A stretch of 64,000 nucleotides of DNA from Mycoplasma phocoeninasale. Lineage in GTDB: Bacteria > Bacillota_I > Bacilli_A > Mycoplasmatales > Metamycoplasmataceae. The DNA lies in NCBI RefSeq assembly GCF_012934885.1, contig NZ_CP051480.1:124001-188000 (forward strand), written 5' to 3'. Positions within the stretch are counted from its first letter, which is position 1, and each line of letters begins with the position of its first letter. Of this stretch, positions 1 through 10,816 are shown piece by piece. The translations under genes and the position numbers were made by a program. The notes beneath the pieces are model-generated. The model had not been told where the DNA came from. It did not search any database and was given only the letters and a program-made list of their open reading frames with translations.

Positions 1-388
1 CCATCAATGTCCCAACCCATGTAACTGCTGTAGCTGCTAAAACCGCAGAGATACTTGAACCAATAGGGGCAAAGCCAAATAATGAAACAATATTTCCAAA
101 AAAGAAAAAGATAAATAATGAAATCAAATAAGGATTTGCGCGATCAAATTTTCTTTCATGGGTTTCACTAATGAAATTGTCACTCGAAATAATTAGTGTC
201 TCAACTAACATAAGTGGAGCATTTGGAGCTTTAATCGTTTTTTGACGACGAACAGCAATATAAATTAATACTGATAGCACTAATGTAATAAAAATTAAAA
301 CAATCATACTAAATATTAAATTATCATTAGCATAAGCTTTGCCTTTTTCGGGAGCTCCTCATCAATTAAGTTTGAGTATTTTGTCCAT
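1..388 (-). CDS. atpB: F0F1 ATP synthase subunit a (partial, C-terminus outside window)
   Basis: This is the N-terminal 129 residues of what looks like F0 subunit a, the membrane subunit that forms the proton half-channels next to the c-ring. The gene starts at the ATG at 388 and runs off the left edge. A first hydrophobic segment at about residues 25-45 is followed by a basic loop, then a second one after the motif NPYLISLFIF, with GFAPIGSSISAVL before the next helix; this spacing fits mollicute AtpB. The preceding gene, atpI-like, overlaps its start by 23 nt, as in a typical atp operon. The conserved channel Arg lies beyond the window, so the call rests on the N-terminal pattern and the context. 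Confidence 0.75.
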
Positions 389-836
389 ATCCCCCCTTTC
401 CAAGAATTTGTTTATTTTTAAAATATTCAATTAACACAGTAGTGATAGATTGAATCATAAAAATTAAATATGGGGTAACAATCGTAAAGATATTAAAAGG
501 TTGCTGTCCAACACTTATTCACCCATACTTTACTTTGAATAGATAGTTAAAGATTGCAAATAAGATAATTACTAAAAAATTACAAAACTCTATAATTAAA
601 AAAAGCACGACGCCTAATGTCCTAATTTTTCTAATTCGCTTTTGTGGTTTTTTTGTCGATATTACTTTAATGGGTACATAAATCGAAACCAAGAACAAAC
701 AAAAACTAATTATCCCAACAATATGGCCTAATGCTAAATCATATCTTATAAATGAAAATGCCAAATACATCATCATCATTGCGGCATTAAGTGTGATATT
801 GATTATTCAAAATCTTCTATTCAATATTTCTTTCAT
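366..836 (-). CDS. AtpI-like small membrane protein heading the F0F1 operon
   Basis: The gene encodes 156 residues with four likely membrane helices and little other feature. Translation through TGA codons (Trp) gives an open frame from the ATG at 836 to TAA at 366. The start MKEILNRRFWIINITLNAA places a short basic N-terminus before the first helix. Its 3' end overlaps the atpB start, so the two are probably translationally coupled. Position directly upstream of atpB is that of atpI or the MG406-type gene in other mollicutes; AtpI is thought to help assemble the c-ring. Sequence alone does not prove AtpI homology. No strong Shine-Dalgarno sequence is visible before the ATG. Confidence 0.55.
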
Positions 837-1005
837 TTTACTTAAATCGGTTAATCAAATAACCATAATTATTATATGCCTTTTTTGGATAATGGTAAAT
901 AATTATAATTTTTTACAAATTCAAAATTTGGTAGCTAATTTTTGTATGTTAATTTCTTTAATTTAAGTTAAAAAAGCTATGGCATTTTCAAAAATTATTA
1001 TTAAT

Positions 1006-1032
1006 TTATCACTTGAATAGTTAGAGTGCTAA
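1006..1032 (+). promoter_or_regulatory. CIRCE element (HrcA operator) upstream of clpB
   Basis: The sequence TTATCACTT, nine bases, then GAGTGCTAA matches the CIRCE consensus (TTAGCACTC-N9-GAGTGCTAA) with two changes in the left arm and a perfect right arm. HrcA binds CIRCE and represses chaperone genes in Firmicutes and mollicutes. It sits just before an extended -10 box (TGC-TATAAT, 1038-1046) and 44 nt before the clpB ATG. Confidence 0.85.
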
Positions 1033-1037
1033 AAAAG

Positions 1038-1046
1038 TGCTATAAT
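1038..1046 (+). promoter_or_regulatory. Extended -10 promoter of clpB
   Basis: The box TGCTATAAT is an extended -10 element, with TATAAT at 1041-1046. Transcription would start near 1053, and AAGGAGG at 1065-1071 then serves the ATG at 1076. The CIRCE right arm ends 5 nt upstream, so bound HrcA would block RNA polymerase. No good -35 box is visible. Confidence 0.7.
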
Positions 1047-1075
1047 GTTTTTAGAAAATGATTTAAGGAGGAAGC

Positions 1076-3217
1076 ATGCAAGCATCATTTACACCAAATG
1101 AACAAAATAAAAACCCACTAAAAGCCTATGGAAGGGATCTAACTGAGCTAGCACAACAAAACAAACTAGAACCAGTTATTAATCGCGACGAAGAAATTCG
1201 CTCACTCGTTAGAATCTTAAGTCGCAAGACAAAAAATAACCCTGTCCTAGTGGGTGAACCAGGAACCGGAAAAACCGCAATTGTTGAAGGATTAGCACGT
1301 AAAATTGTTGAAAATCAAGTACCAGAAAACCTAAAAAATAAACAAGTAGTTGAAATTGATTTGGCCTCTTTAGTTGCAGGAACACAATATCGTGGTCAAT
1401 TTGAAGAGAGATTAAAGTCATTAGTTAAAGAAGTTGAAAAATCTAATGGGGAAATAATTTTATTCATTGATGAAATTCATACCATTGTCGGTGCTGGTGC
1501 TACTGGTGAGGGAAGTATGGATGCAGCCAATATTCTAAAACCAATGATGGCAAGAGGACAACTTCACCTAATTGGGGCAACAACATTAGATGAATATCGT
1601 AAATATATCGAAAAAGACTCTGCACTAGAAAGAAGAATGCAAAAGGTTATGATTTCCGAACCTTCTGTTGAAGACACTATTAACATACTACGGGGAATTA
1701 AAGAGCGTTTTGAGTCATTTCACCAAGTTAAAATTGAAGACAATGCTTTAGTAGCAGCAGCCAATTTATCAAATCGTTACATTTCTGATCGATTTTTGCC
1801 TGATAAAGCAATTGATCTTATCGATGAAGCGGCATCAAATATTAAAACAGAGATGAACTATTTGCCTGAATCACTTGAAAAAATTATTAATGAAATTACC
1901 AAGTTAGAAATTGAAAAAGCGGCACTTAAAAATACAGATAAGACAAATTCTAAAAAGAATGCTTCACGGTTACAAGAAATTGATGAATCTCTAAAAGAAC
2001 TAAAAGCTAATAAGATCAAAATAGAAAACAACTGAGTTTCAGAAAAATCTGACGTTAAAAAATTGGCCTCAACAAAGGAACACATTGAAGAATTAAATCG
2101 TCAATTGCCAATTTTACAAAGTGAAGGTAACTACACTGAAGCATCAAAAATTATGTATGTATTGATGCCTGAACTTACTAAAACCCGTGATCTATTAGAA
2201 GAAAAAATTTTAGCTAGAAAGGAACGTCTTATCAAGGATTCAGTTGATGCTGAGGAAGTGGCAAGCATTGTAAGTAAATGAACTAAAATTCCGGTTGCAA
2301 AACTGCTACAAAGTGAGAAAGATAAAATTTTGCACTTAGAACAAACGCTACAAAAACGAGTAAAAGGACAAAGCAATGCGATTAAATTAGTATCCGAAGC
2401 CATTCAAAGATCAAAGGCAAACATTAACGATCCAAACCGTCCAATTGGTTCATTTCTATTTCTAGGTCCAACCGGAGTCGGCAAAACTGAAATGGCAAAA
2501 GCACTGGCAGAAGCCCTATTTGATGATGATAATCGAATTGTTCGCATTGATATGTCGGAATATATGGAAAAACATTCGGTTTCCAAACTAATTGGATCTC
2601 CTCCAGGATATGTCGGCTTTGATGAAGGTGGACAATTAACTGAAAGAATTAGACAAAATCCTTATTCAATTGTTCTCTTTGATGAAATTGAAAAAGCTCA
2701 CATTGATGTACTTAATTTACTACTACAAATTCTTGATAATGGACAAGTAACAGACAGCCATGGGAAAAAAATCAATTTTAGAAATACCATTATTATCATG
2801 ACTTCTAATTTAGGAAGTACCGAAATTGTTGAAAATAAAGTCAATGAAGATAATGTTAGATCACTTCTACTAAAAACACTAAAACCAGAATTTATTAACC
2901 GGATTGATGAAATTGTAATCTTCAATGCTCTAAGTCAAAACATTATTGAAGAAATTGTTAAATTAGAATTAGACAAGTTAATCAAACGAGTAGAAAACAA
3001 TCATCCAATTCATCTTTCATATACCAACAATCTTATTAACTATATTGCCAAAAATGCCTATGACTCAGCATTTGGTGCAAGACCAATTAAAAGATACATT
3101 CAAAAGAATGTTGAAAATAAACTGGCAATTTTTATGATTAGTGAGCACATCTATGAAAATCAAGCTATTCAAATTACTCTAGACGAAAATGATCAAATCG
3201 AAATTGTTAGTCAATAG
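1076..3217 (+). CDS. clpB: ATP-dependent disaggregase ClpB
   Basis: ClpB is a hexameric AAA+ chaperone that, with DnaK, pulls proteins out of aggregates after heat stress. The gene encodes 713 residues once TGA at 2033 and 2279 is read as Trp. AAA-1 has Walker A GEPGTGKT (about 60-67) and Walker B ILFIDEIH; a charged coiled-coil middle domain covers about 280-430; AAA-2 has Walker A GPTGVGKT near 464 and a ClpB-type C-terminal domain with [11 protein letters not shown]. As in other mycoplasmas it lacks the N-terminal Clp-N domain, which explains its length next to about 860 in E. coli. The start is set by AAGGAGG 5 nt upstream. CIRCE control is predicted. Confidence 0.96.
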
Positions 3218-3220
3218 GCA

Positions 3221-3252
3221 AAAAAATATCAGGTTTATCACCTGATTTTTTT
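3221..3252 (+). terminator. Rho-independent terminator after clpB
   Basis: A 7-bp stem, ATCAGGT / ACCTGAT (3228-3234 with 3240-3246), with loop TTATC is followed by a run of T. It begins 10 nt after the clpB stop. Confidence 0.85.
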
Positions 3253-3255
3253 ATA

Positions 3256-3331
3256 TGGTACGCCCTGTGGGGATCGAACCCACGACCCAAGGATTAAGAG
3301 TCCTTTGCTCTGCCAGCTGAGCTAAGAGCGC
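3256..3331 (-). tRNA. tRNA-Lys(CTT)
   Basis: The minus strand folds as a full cloverleaf of 76 nt: acceptor GCGCTCT / AGGGCGT, D-arm GCTC...GAGC, anticodon arm AAGGA-CTCTTAA-TCCTT, T-arm GTGGG-TTCGATC-CCCAC, discriminator A and an encoded CCA. The anticodon is CTT. Confidence 0.96.
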
Positions 3332-5353
<2,022 letters not shown>

Positions 5354-5355
5354 AT

Positions 5356-5392
5356 AAAAAATGTTGCCCAAAATCTGAGCAACGTTTTTTTT
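5356..5392. terminator. Bidirectional terminator between eno and rplA
   Basis: A 12-bp stem, AAAAAATGTTGC (5356-5367) with GCAACGTTTTTT (5379-5390, one G-T pair), has A-runs and T-runs on both sides. It serves the convergent eno and rplA ends. Confidence 0.85.
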
Positions 5393-5399
5393 ATAACTT

Positions 5400-6092
5400 T
5401 TAGTCAATTTTTACTTTAACTGATGCACCCATTGAAGTAGATACAACAATGTTTAAAACATAAACACCTTTAACAGTTTGTGGTTTTAATCTCTTAACTG
5501 TATTAATTAAAGTTTCAGCATTTTCAGCTAGAATTTTTGAATCCATTGATTTCTTTCCAACAGAAGCGTGAATAATTCCACCTTTGTCAGCACGATAATT
5601 AGCCTTACCTTTTTTAAGCTCTTCTACTGCTTTAGCAGGATTTGTAGTAACGGTACCAGTTTTAGGGTTTGGCATTAAACCTTTAGGACCTAATTTTTTA
5701 CCGTATTTTCCTAATACTAGCATCATTTTTGGATCGGCAACAATTACATCAAAATCATATTTATCTTTGTTAAGAATTTCAGGAAGTTCTGCTGATGAAT
5801 AAACATAATCAGCTCCAGCTTCTAATGATGCTTTTTGTGCAGCAGTTTCATCAGTCGCAACTAAAACCCTAACAGTTTTTCCAGTACCATGAGGTAGTAG
5901 AACTGATCCACGTAATTGTTGTTCTGATTTTCTTGTATCCAAATTTAATTTGATTGCAATGTCAAGTGATTCATCGAACTTAGCAAATGAAGCTTTTTTT
6001 GCTAATTCAATTGCTTCTGCTAATGAATAAACATCATTTTTATTAACTAGGCTTTTAACTGCTTTAACATTTTTAGATATTCTTTTTGCCAT
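5400..6092 (-). CDS. rplA: 50S ribosomal protein L1
   Basis: L1 binds 23S rRNA at the mobile stalk beside the E site and helps release deacylated tRNA; in many bacteria it also represses its own L11-L1 mRNA. The product has 230 residues, the usual length. The family core is clear: LRGSVLLPHGTGK, LGPKGLMPNPKTGTVT and the C-terminal GASVKVKID. The ATG at 6092 shares one base with the TAA of rplK (TAATG), so the two genes are translationally coupled. Transcription starts upstream of rplK and ends at the hairpin shared with eno. Confidence 0.97.
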   Translation of the reverse strand: MAKRISKNVKAVKSLVNKNDVYSLAEAIELAKKASFAKFDESLDIAIKLNLDTRKSEQQLRGSVLLPHGTGKTVRVLVATDETAAQKASLEAGADYVYSSAELPEILNKDKYDFDVIVADPKMMLVLGKYGKKLGPKGLMPNPKTGTVTTNPAKAVEELKKGKANYRADKGGIIHASVGKKSMDSKILAENAETLINTVKRLKPQTVKGVYVLNIVVSTSMGASVKVKID

Positions 6093-6535
6093 TAGTTAGC
6101 ACCGCCTTTTAGTCATTCATCATATCCTTCAACTGTGATACCCATATTTTTTGCTGTTCCGGCAATTTGTTTCATTGCAGATTCAATTTTTGGTGAGTTT
6201 AAGTCAGGCAATTTATATTCAGCAATTTCTTTCAATTGTTCTAAAGTAATTGACCCAACTTTTTCTTTATTAGGTTTTCCACTACCTTTTTTAACCTTGG
6301 CAGCTTCAATTAATTTATAAGCTGTTGGGGCAGTAAATAATTTAAATGTAAATGATTTATCTTCATATACAGTTATCAAAACAGGAACCGGTTCAGATCC
6401 TCTGTCTTTAGTTTTGTCATTAAATGCTTTGGTAAACTCTGGCATGTTGATTCCAACACCCGCCAAAGATGGTCCGGGCTTAGCTTGCCCTGCATTAAAT
6501 TGTAACTTGGCTTTTTTAACAATTTTTTTAGCCAT
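6092..6535 (-). CDS. rplK: 50S ribosomal protein L11
   Basis: L11 forms the GTPase-associated centre with 23S rRNA. The product has 147 residues: MAKKIVKKAKLQ, the N-terminal domain with PGPSLAGVGINMPEF, and the C-terminal rRNA-binding domain with MKQIAGTAKNMGI. An upstream in-frame ATG exists at 6565, but AAAGGA 10-15 nt before 6535 and homology favour MAKK. TGA at 6113-6115 is Trp, so the true end is ...DEWLKGGAN with TAA overlapping the rplA ATG. That short C-terminal extension is easily lost if TGA is read as stop. Confidence 0.97.
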
Positions 6536-6629
6536 AATAAAATCCTTTCGATTATTGTGGTGCAAATGAATTTAAATAAATTCTCCCACTTGCAAGAGGC
6601 AATTTAATATTGCAATAACTATTATAGCA
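6536..6629 (-). promoter_or_regulatory. rplK-rplA promoter and 5' leader
   Basis: An extended -10 box, TGC-TATAAT on the minus strand (6629-6621), opens a leader of about 80 nt before rplK. The leader has a short structured stretch (TGCCTCTTGCAAGTGGGAGA). L1 autoregulation through the L11 leader is known in bacteria; whether this leader binds L1 is inference. Confidence 0.6.
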
Positions 6630-6640
6630 AAGATTTTTTT

Positions 6641-6674
6641 ATAAATAAAAAATCACAGATTAAATTTGTGATTT
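6641..6674 (-). terminator. Terminator after the first azoreductase gene
   Basis: An 8-bp stem, AAATCACA / TGTGATTT (6650-6657 with 6667-6674), is followed on the minus strand by a long U-run. Confidence 0.85.
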
Positions 6675-6685
6675 CAAATTGTAAA

Positions 6686-7285
6686 TTAAAATGCTTGCGC
6701 TTTTTTAATAATTTCAGCTAATTTTTCTTCTAGTAGTTCAGCCATAGTATAACTTTTTAGTGGACTTGCTTTAACTCCAGCTAATAGGATTGTTTCACTT
6801 ACTTCGGCACCCAAAAATTTTCATATACCTTCTAGATAATTTACATGGCTAGCTCATGGATACCATCCTAGCGGTGCTCCTTGTGTAGCAATAATTTGAA
6901 CTTTTAGATTATCTAGCAGCCCAATCGCATCACCTTTTTTGGAATATTTATATGAAAAAGTTTTATCAGCAACAGCAATTCGGTCAAAAAAGGTTTTAAC
7001 AGTGGCAGGAACATTGAAATTAATCATTGGACTATTCATAATAACCTTATCTACGCCTTTTAATAATTCAATGTAATAATCAGAGTCATCTTTGTTGAAA
7101 AAAATACCCCGGTTCTTTGATGTTAAAAGACTAGTTGACATGTGTAGATCATTTAAATTAATTTCTTGAAATTCATCTTCAGGATGAGTTTTTTGATACT
7201 CTTCTACATACCTTTTTGTCAACATTGTTGATATCGAATTTTCTTCTTCAATTGGCGAACCATAAATTACAATTATTTTAGCCAT
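6686..7285 (-). CDS. FMN-dependent NADH:quinone oxidoreductase / azoreductase (AzoR/AcpD family), copy 1
   Basis: This flavodoxin-fold family transfers two electrons from NAD(P)H through FMN to quinones or azo dyes. The product has 199 residues, normal for the family. The FMN loop is near the N-terminus (IVIYGSPIEEENSIS), followed by NSPMINFNVPATVKTFFDRI and IIATQGAPLG. TGA at 6854 is Trp, and the C-terminus continues to a TAA at 6686. AAGGAG precedes the ATG. It lies 79 bp downstream of a paralogue (7365-7961) on the same strand, each copy with its own terminator, so this is a local duplication. The physiological substrate cannot be told from sequence. Confidence 0.88.
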
Positions 7286-7335
7286 TTTTTTCTCCTTAGT
7301 ATTTTATAAAATCTAATTTTATTATAACATTATAA

Positions 7336-7362
7336 AATTAAAAATAGCCTAATTGGCTATTT
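7336..7362 (-). terminator. Terminator after the second azoreductase gene
   Basis: A perfect 8-bp stem, AAATAGCC / GGCTATTT (7342-7349 with 7355-7362), is followed by U-rich sequence on the minus strand. It lies 3 nt after the stop codon. Confidence 0.85.
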
Positions 7363-7364
7363 GA

Positions 7365-7961
7365 CTAAAATGCTTTTGCTTTTGCAATTAGTTCATCTTT
7401 AAAAGTATCAACAATTTGATCTTTTGTCATATTAGCTAGAGGCGGAACATTTGTTCCTGGTGCTAAAAAGCTTGGACTAATTTTTGAACCTAAGAATCTT
7501 CACATCATTTCAACTAATTGAACTTGTTTAGGTTCTAAAGCTGTTGTTGGTGATCCTTGAGTTGCAATAATTTGAATTTTTAAGTGATCTAGTAAGCCAA
7601 TTGCCTTACCATCAGTTGATCCTTCATAGGTAAATGTTTGACCTGCAACAATAATTCGGTCAAAGAAATTTTTAACTAATGTTGGAATAGCCAGGTTAAT
7701 CATTGGTACAGAAATAATTATTTTATTTACTTCTTTTAATAATTTTATGTACTTAGCAGAATTTTCCTCATCAAAAAACTCTCCGATATTTTTTGATGTT
7801 AATCCAACTGTTGACATTTCAAGTTCATTTAAGTCTAATTCAATTATTTCGTCTTTTGGATTATTTTTACGATATTCATTTACGAAAAATTGTAATAATT
7901 TATACGATGTTGAATTCATTTTTGGCATTGGAGAACCATTTAAAACTAATACTTTTGCCAT
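7365..7961 (-). CDS. FMN-dependent NADH:quinone oxidoreductase / azoreductase (AzoR/AcpD family), copy 2
   Basis: The product has 198 residues with the same layout as its downstream neighbour: VLVLNGSPMPKMNSTS at the FMN loop, SVPMINLAIPTLVKNFFDRI, and IIATQGSP. The TGA at 7500 is Trp and is followed by RFLGSKISPSF to a TAG at 7365. AAGGAG lies a few bases before the ATG. Two tandem, diverged copies suggest different substrates or expression; several mycoplasmas carry more than one of this family. Confidence 0.88.
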
Positions 7962-8056
7962 ATTATGCTCCTTTTTTTATATTTGAATTCTAATTAGAAA
8001 ATATAAATAAAGTATTTATAAGTTAATAATTAAACCATTAATAGTAGTATTTAAAA

Positions 8057-8083
8057 TAAAAAAACTTAATACTTTGTATTAAG
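8057..8083 (-). terminator. Terminator of the tRNA-Gly pair
   Basis: An 8-bp perfect stem, CTTAATAC-TTT-GTATTAAG (8065-8083), is followed on the minus strand by T7. It lies 85 nt after the second tRNA. Confidence 0.8.
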
Positions 8084-8167
8084 CATTTATTGGCGTAACG
8101 AAAGGATTTTCTTCCTCTATTTTTAGCTACTTTGTGCTAATGTTTTGCTTTAAACTACGTTGACAAA

Positions 8168-8241
8168 TGGTGCGGATGAAGGGAATCGGACCCTCGTATT
8201 CAGATTGGCAACCTGATGTTCTACCATTGAACTACATCCGC
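8168..8241 (-). tRNA. tRNA-Gly(GCC)
   Basis: The minus strand gives acceptor GCGGATG / CATCCGC, anticodon arm TCAGG-TTGCCAA-TCTGA (anticodon GCC), T-arm GAGGG-TCCGATT-CCCTT and encoded CCA; 74 nt. Confidence 0.95.
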
Positions 8242-8242
8242 A

Positions 8243-8316
8243 TGGTGCAAGTGAAGGGAATCGGACCCTCGTATTCAGCTTGGAAGGCTGATGTTCTACC
8301 ATTAAACTACACTCGC
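8243..8316 (-). tRNA. tRNA-Gly(TCC)
   Basis: The minus strand gives acceptor GCGAGTG / CACTTGC, anticodon arm TCAGC-CTTCCAA-GCTGA (anticodon TCC) and encoded CCA. It is nearly identical to the Gly(GCC) gene one base downstream, so the pair arose by duplication. A TATAAT box at 8336-8331 (minus) lies upstream. Confidence 0.95.
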
Positions 8317-8760
8317 ATTTGTGCTTTATTATTATACTATTAATCTAAAAAATGTTTAATTTTTTTTAGAAAATAATTTAAGAATTTAATAAAAAAGAAA
8401 ACATATTTTGATAAATAAATTAATAGTAATAAAAATTAAATAATTAAATAAAAAATATAAATTAACCTTTTTTAATAATAGTAAGAATCCAAATGAAGAT
8501 CTCAATTAATCTTACATAACGTTTTATTTATAGAATTAGCAATTATTAAATATTAGTATTTTGAGGTGTTTATATCAAAAAATATTCGTAATGAACTGTT
8601 TACTTTGATGTTTTAACAATAAAAAGATAGTAAAATTATTTTATTAGGGAAAATGGCAAAATTTAATCATTTTAATTTAAGTATGTTAAATCAAATACTT
8701 TTTTTAATAAGAAATAATTTATCTAATTTGTTTTAAATTAAGAGAAAATATCTCATATAG
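8317..8760. other. AT-rich intergenic region before the OLD-family gene
   Basis: These 444 bases hold the divergent tRNA promoter on the minus strand and the untranslated region of the plus-strand nuclease gene. There is no convincing gene; one 27-codon open frame at about 8653-8736 lacks any recognisable content. Confidence 0.5.
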
Positions 8761-8773
8761 AAAGGAGATAATC

Positions 8774-10642
8774 ATGAAGAGGTTATTTAAAATAAAAAAA
8801 TTTAGAAATATAGGAATAAAAGATGAACAGGAAATCATCTTGAATAATTTTAGAGACAAAAATGATATCGGTAATTTAGTGATCATAGTTGGGCCAAATA
8901 ATTCAGGTAAATCCAATATTTTAGATGCTCTATATGAATGAAAAAGTAATAATTTTTTAGAAGAAGACATAAATAATTTTGCATATGAAGAAAAAGATAA
9001 AAACATAGAAGTAGAATTAGAAATAAAAAATAATAATCAAAAAATTTCTTACAAAACAACAAATTCTAATAATCAGAAAAAAATAGAAATTGAAGGTATA
9101 GAAATTGATAAAGTTGAAACAGAAAAAATTATATGTGAATTAAAAGATCTAAAGAAAAAGCTAGATAGAAAAAATATAAAATTAGACAATATTGATTTAA
9201 ATGAAATAATCAAATTTTTCGAAGGATATAAAAATGAATTAGTAGATTCTAAATTATTAACTTCTAAAAAAAATATAGAAAATTTTGTTAATTACTTAGT
9301 TAAAATTAATAACTATAGAGAAGACTATTACTATTATAGTGAAGTAAGTTCAGAATTGAAAAAAATTGTTAATTCATTTACTGAAAAAAGTAATATTTTT
9401 AGATTATATAAATTTGATAAATTTAAAAAAATTAATCAATATTCAACTACTAATTTCGGGTTTCCTATTGATTTTAATATAATTAAATATGAATTCAAGG
9501 AAATAGACCAGAATCAGTTTACAACAGAAGAAAATTCAATACAAAATAATAATTTGTTTAAATCAATATTTAAAATTATTGATTTTGATATTAAAAAAAT
9601 AAATACAGAGTATAAGAGATTTAAAGATTGAAGAAATGTATCTATTTTAAGAAGTATAGAATCAGAAATTTCGGAAAAAATTAAAGAAATAAGCAAAAGA
9701 TTTAATCAATTATATTTTTCCTATAATGAAAACGATGAGTATAACTTTACCATACGATTTGAGTCTAGGCAAATTCTTTTCGGACTAGAAAGAGGAAAAT
9801 CTAGACAACCAATAAATTTATCACAACAATCGACAGGGTTTAAATGATTTTTTAATTTTTATTTTAACTTTTTAGCGAGCAACTCGTTAAATGCTGGTGA
9901 TGTTATTTTACTTGATGAACCAGCAACTAATTTACACGTTGAAGGACAAAAAGAGTTAAGAAAATTTTTAAAAGAATTTGCAAGAAAAAATGGCGTAACA
10001 TTTGTCATATCCACACATAGCCCATTTCTAATAGATATTGATAATCTCGAAGAATTAAGAATAGTAAAAACAAAAAATGATGAAATAAATATTGATAATT
10101 TGTTCACCCTCGTAAATATTAATGATCCAAATTCATTATTACCAATTAAAAAATCCTTAACAATAGGTCAAAATATTTTATATGAATATGAAACTAAGGT
10201 AATATGAGTAGAAGGGATAACCGACTATATTTACCTAACAATGTTTAAGGAAATGTTGAAAAAGAAAAATATTGCTTTTTTACCATTCAATGGTGTAGGA
10301 AATGATGAAAAAAAGAGAAAGATAATAGCAGAAAAAATAGTAAAAACTTATTTTCCAAAGGTTAGCATACTTGTTGATGGTGATGCAAATGGAAATGAAA
10401 TGAAAAGAATCTGCGAAGAATCAAATTTAATACAAGTAAAATCTATTTCTGACCTAAATGACAATAATAATCAATTTAAAGAAATAGAAGATTTATTTAG
10501 CGATACTGAAGTTAAAAATTTTAAATTGAAAGAAAAAAGTTCCGAAAATGTAATAATTATGAAACAAAATGCAAAACTTTCTGATTTTTCTGAAAATACA
10601 ATAAAAAACTTCGAAAAATTGTTTGATTTATTATTGAAATAA
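8774..10642 (+). CDS. OLD-family endonuclease: AAA/ABC ATPase fused to a TOPRIM domain
   Basis: OLD proteins are ATP-dependent nucleases linked to phage exclusion and related defence roles. The frame reads through several TGA codons for 622 residues. The ABC-type ATPase part has Walker A GPNNSGKS (40-47), a helical insert, then Walker B VILLDEPATNLH near 381 and STHSPFL. The C-terminal TOPRIM domain has its Glu in WVEGITDY near 480 and the Asp pair in ILVDGDANGNE near 533. AAAGGAG at 8761-8767 sets the start. No helicase, reverse transcriptase or second subunit follows, so it looks like a stand-alone class 1 OLD rather than Gabija. It sits alone between a tRNA-Gly pair and tRNA-Arg and looks more AT-rich than its neighbours, which suggests transfer. 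Confidence 0.88.
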
Positions 10643-10683
10643 CTTCGATAAATTGAAAAATGAAAAAAATAAAATAAAAAAAA

Positions 10684-10759
10684 TGGCGATCGTGGCAGGA
10701 TTCGAACCTGCGACCACATGCTTAGAAGGCACGTACTCTATCCCCTGAGCTACACGACC
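10684..10759 (-). tRNA. tRNA-Arg(TCT)
   Basis: The minus strand folds with acceptor GGTCGTG / CACGATC, anticodon arm CGTGC-CTTCTAA-GCATG (anticodon TCT), T-arm GCAGG-TTCGAAT-CCTGC, discriminator G and encoded CCA; 76 nt. Confidence 0.95.
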
Positions 10760-10816
10760 ATTACTAATATATTTTAGCATATATTTAACCTTAAATATAA
10801 AAAAATATATTATTTA

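Noticed and set aside
2033..2281. Apparent in-frame stops splitting clpB and most other long genes
   Set aside because: All are TGA at places where Trp fits conserved motifs; this is the mollicute code, not pseudogenes or frameshifts.
8653..8736. 27-codon plus-strand open frame upstream of the OLD-like gene
   Set aside because: It lacks a strong ribosome site and any recognisable content, and is too short to separate from chance in AT-rich DNA.
8774..10642. Gabija or PARIS-type two-gene defence system
   Set aside because: No UvrD-like helicase (GajB) or partner ATPase lies beside the OLD-like gene; both flanks are noncoding DNA and tRNA genes.
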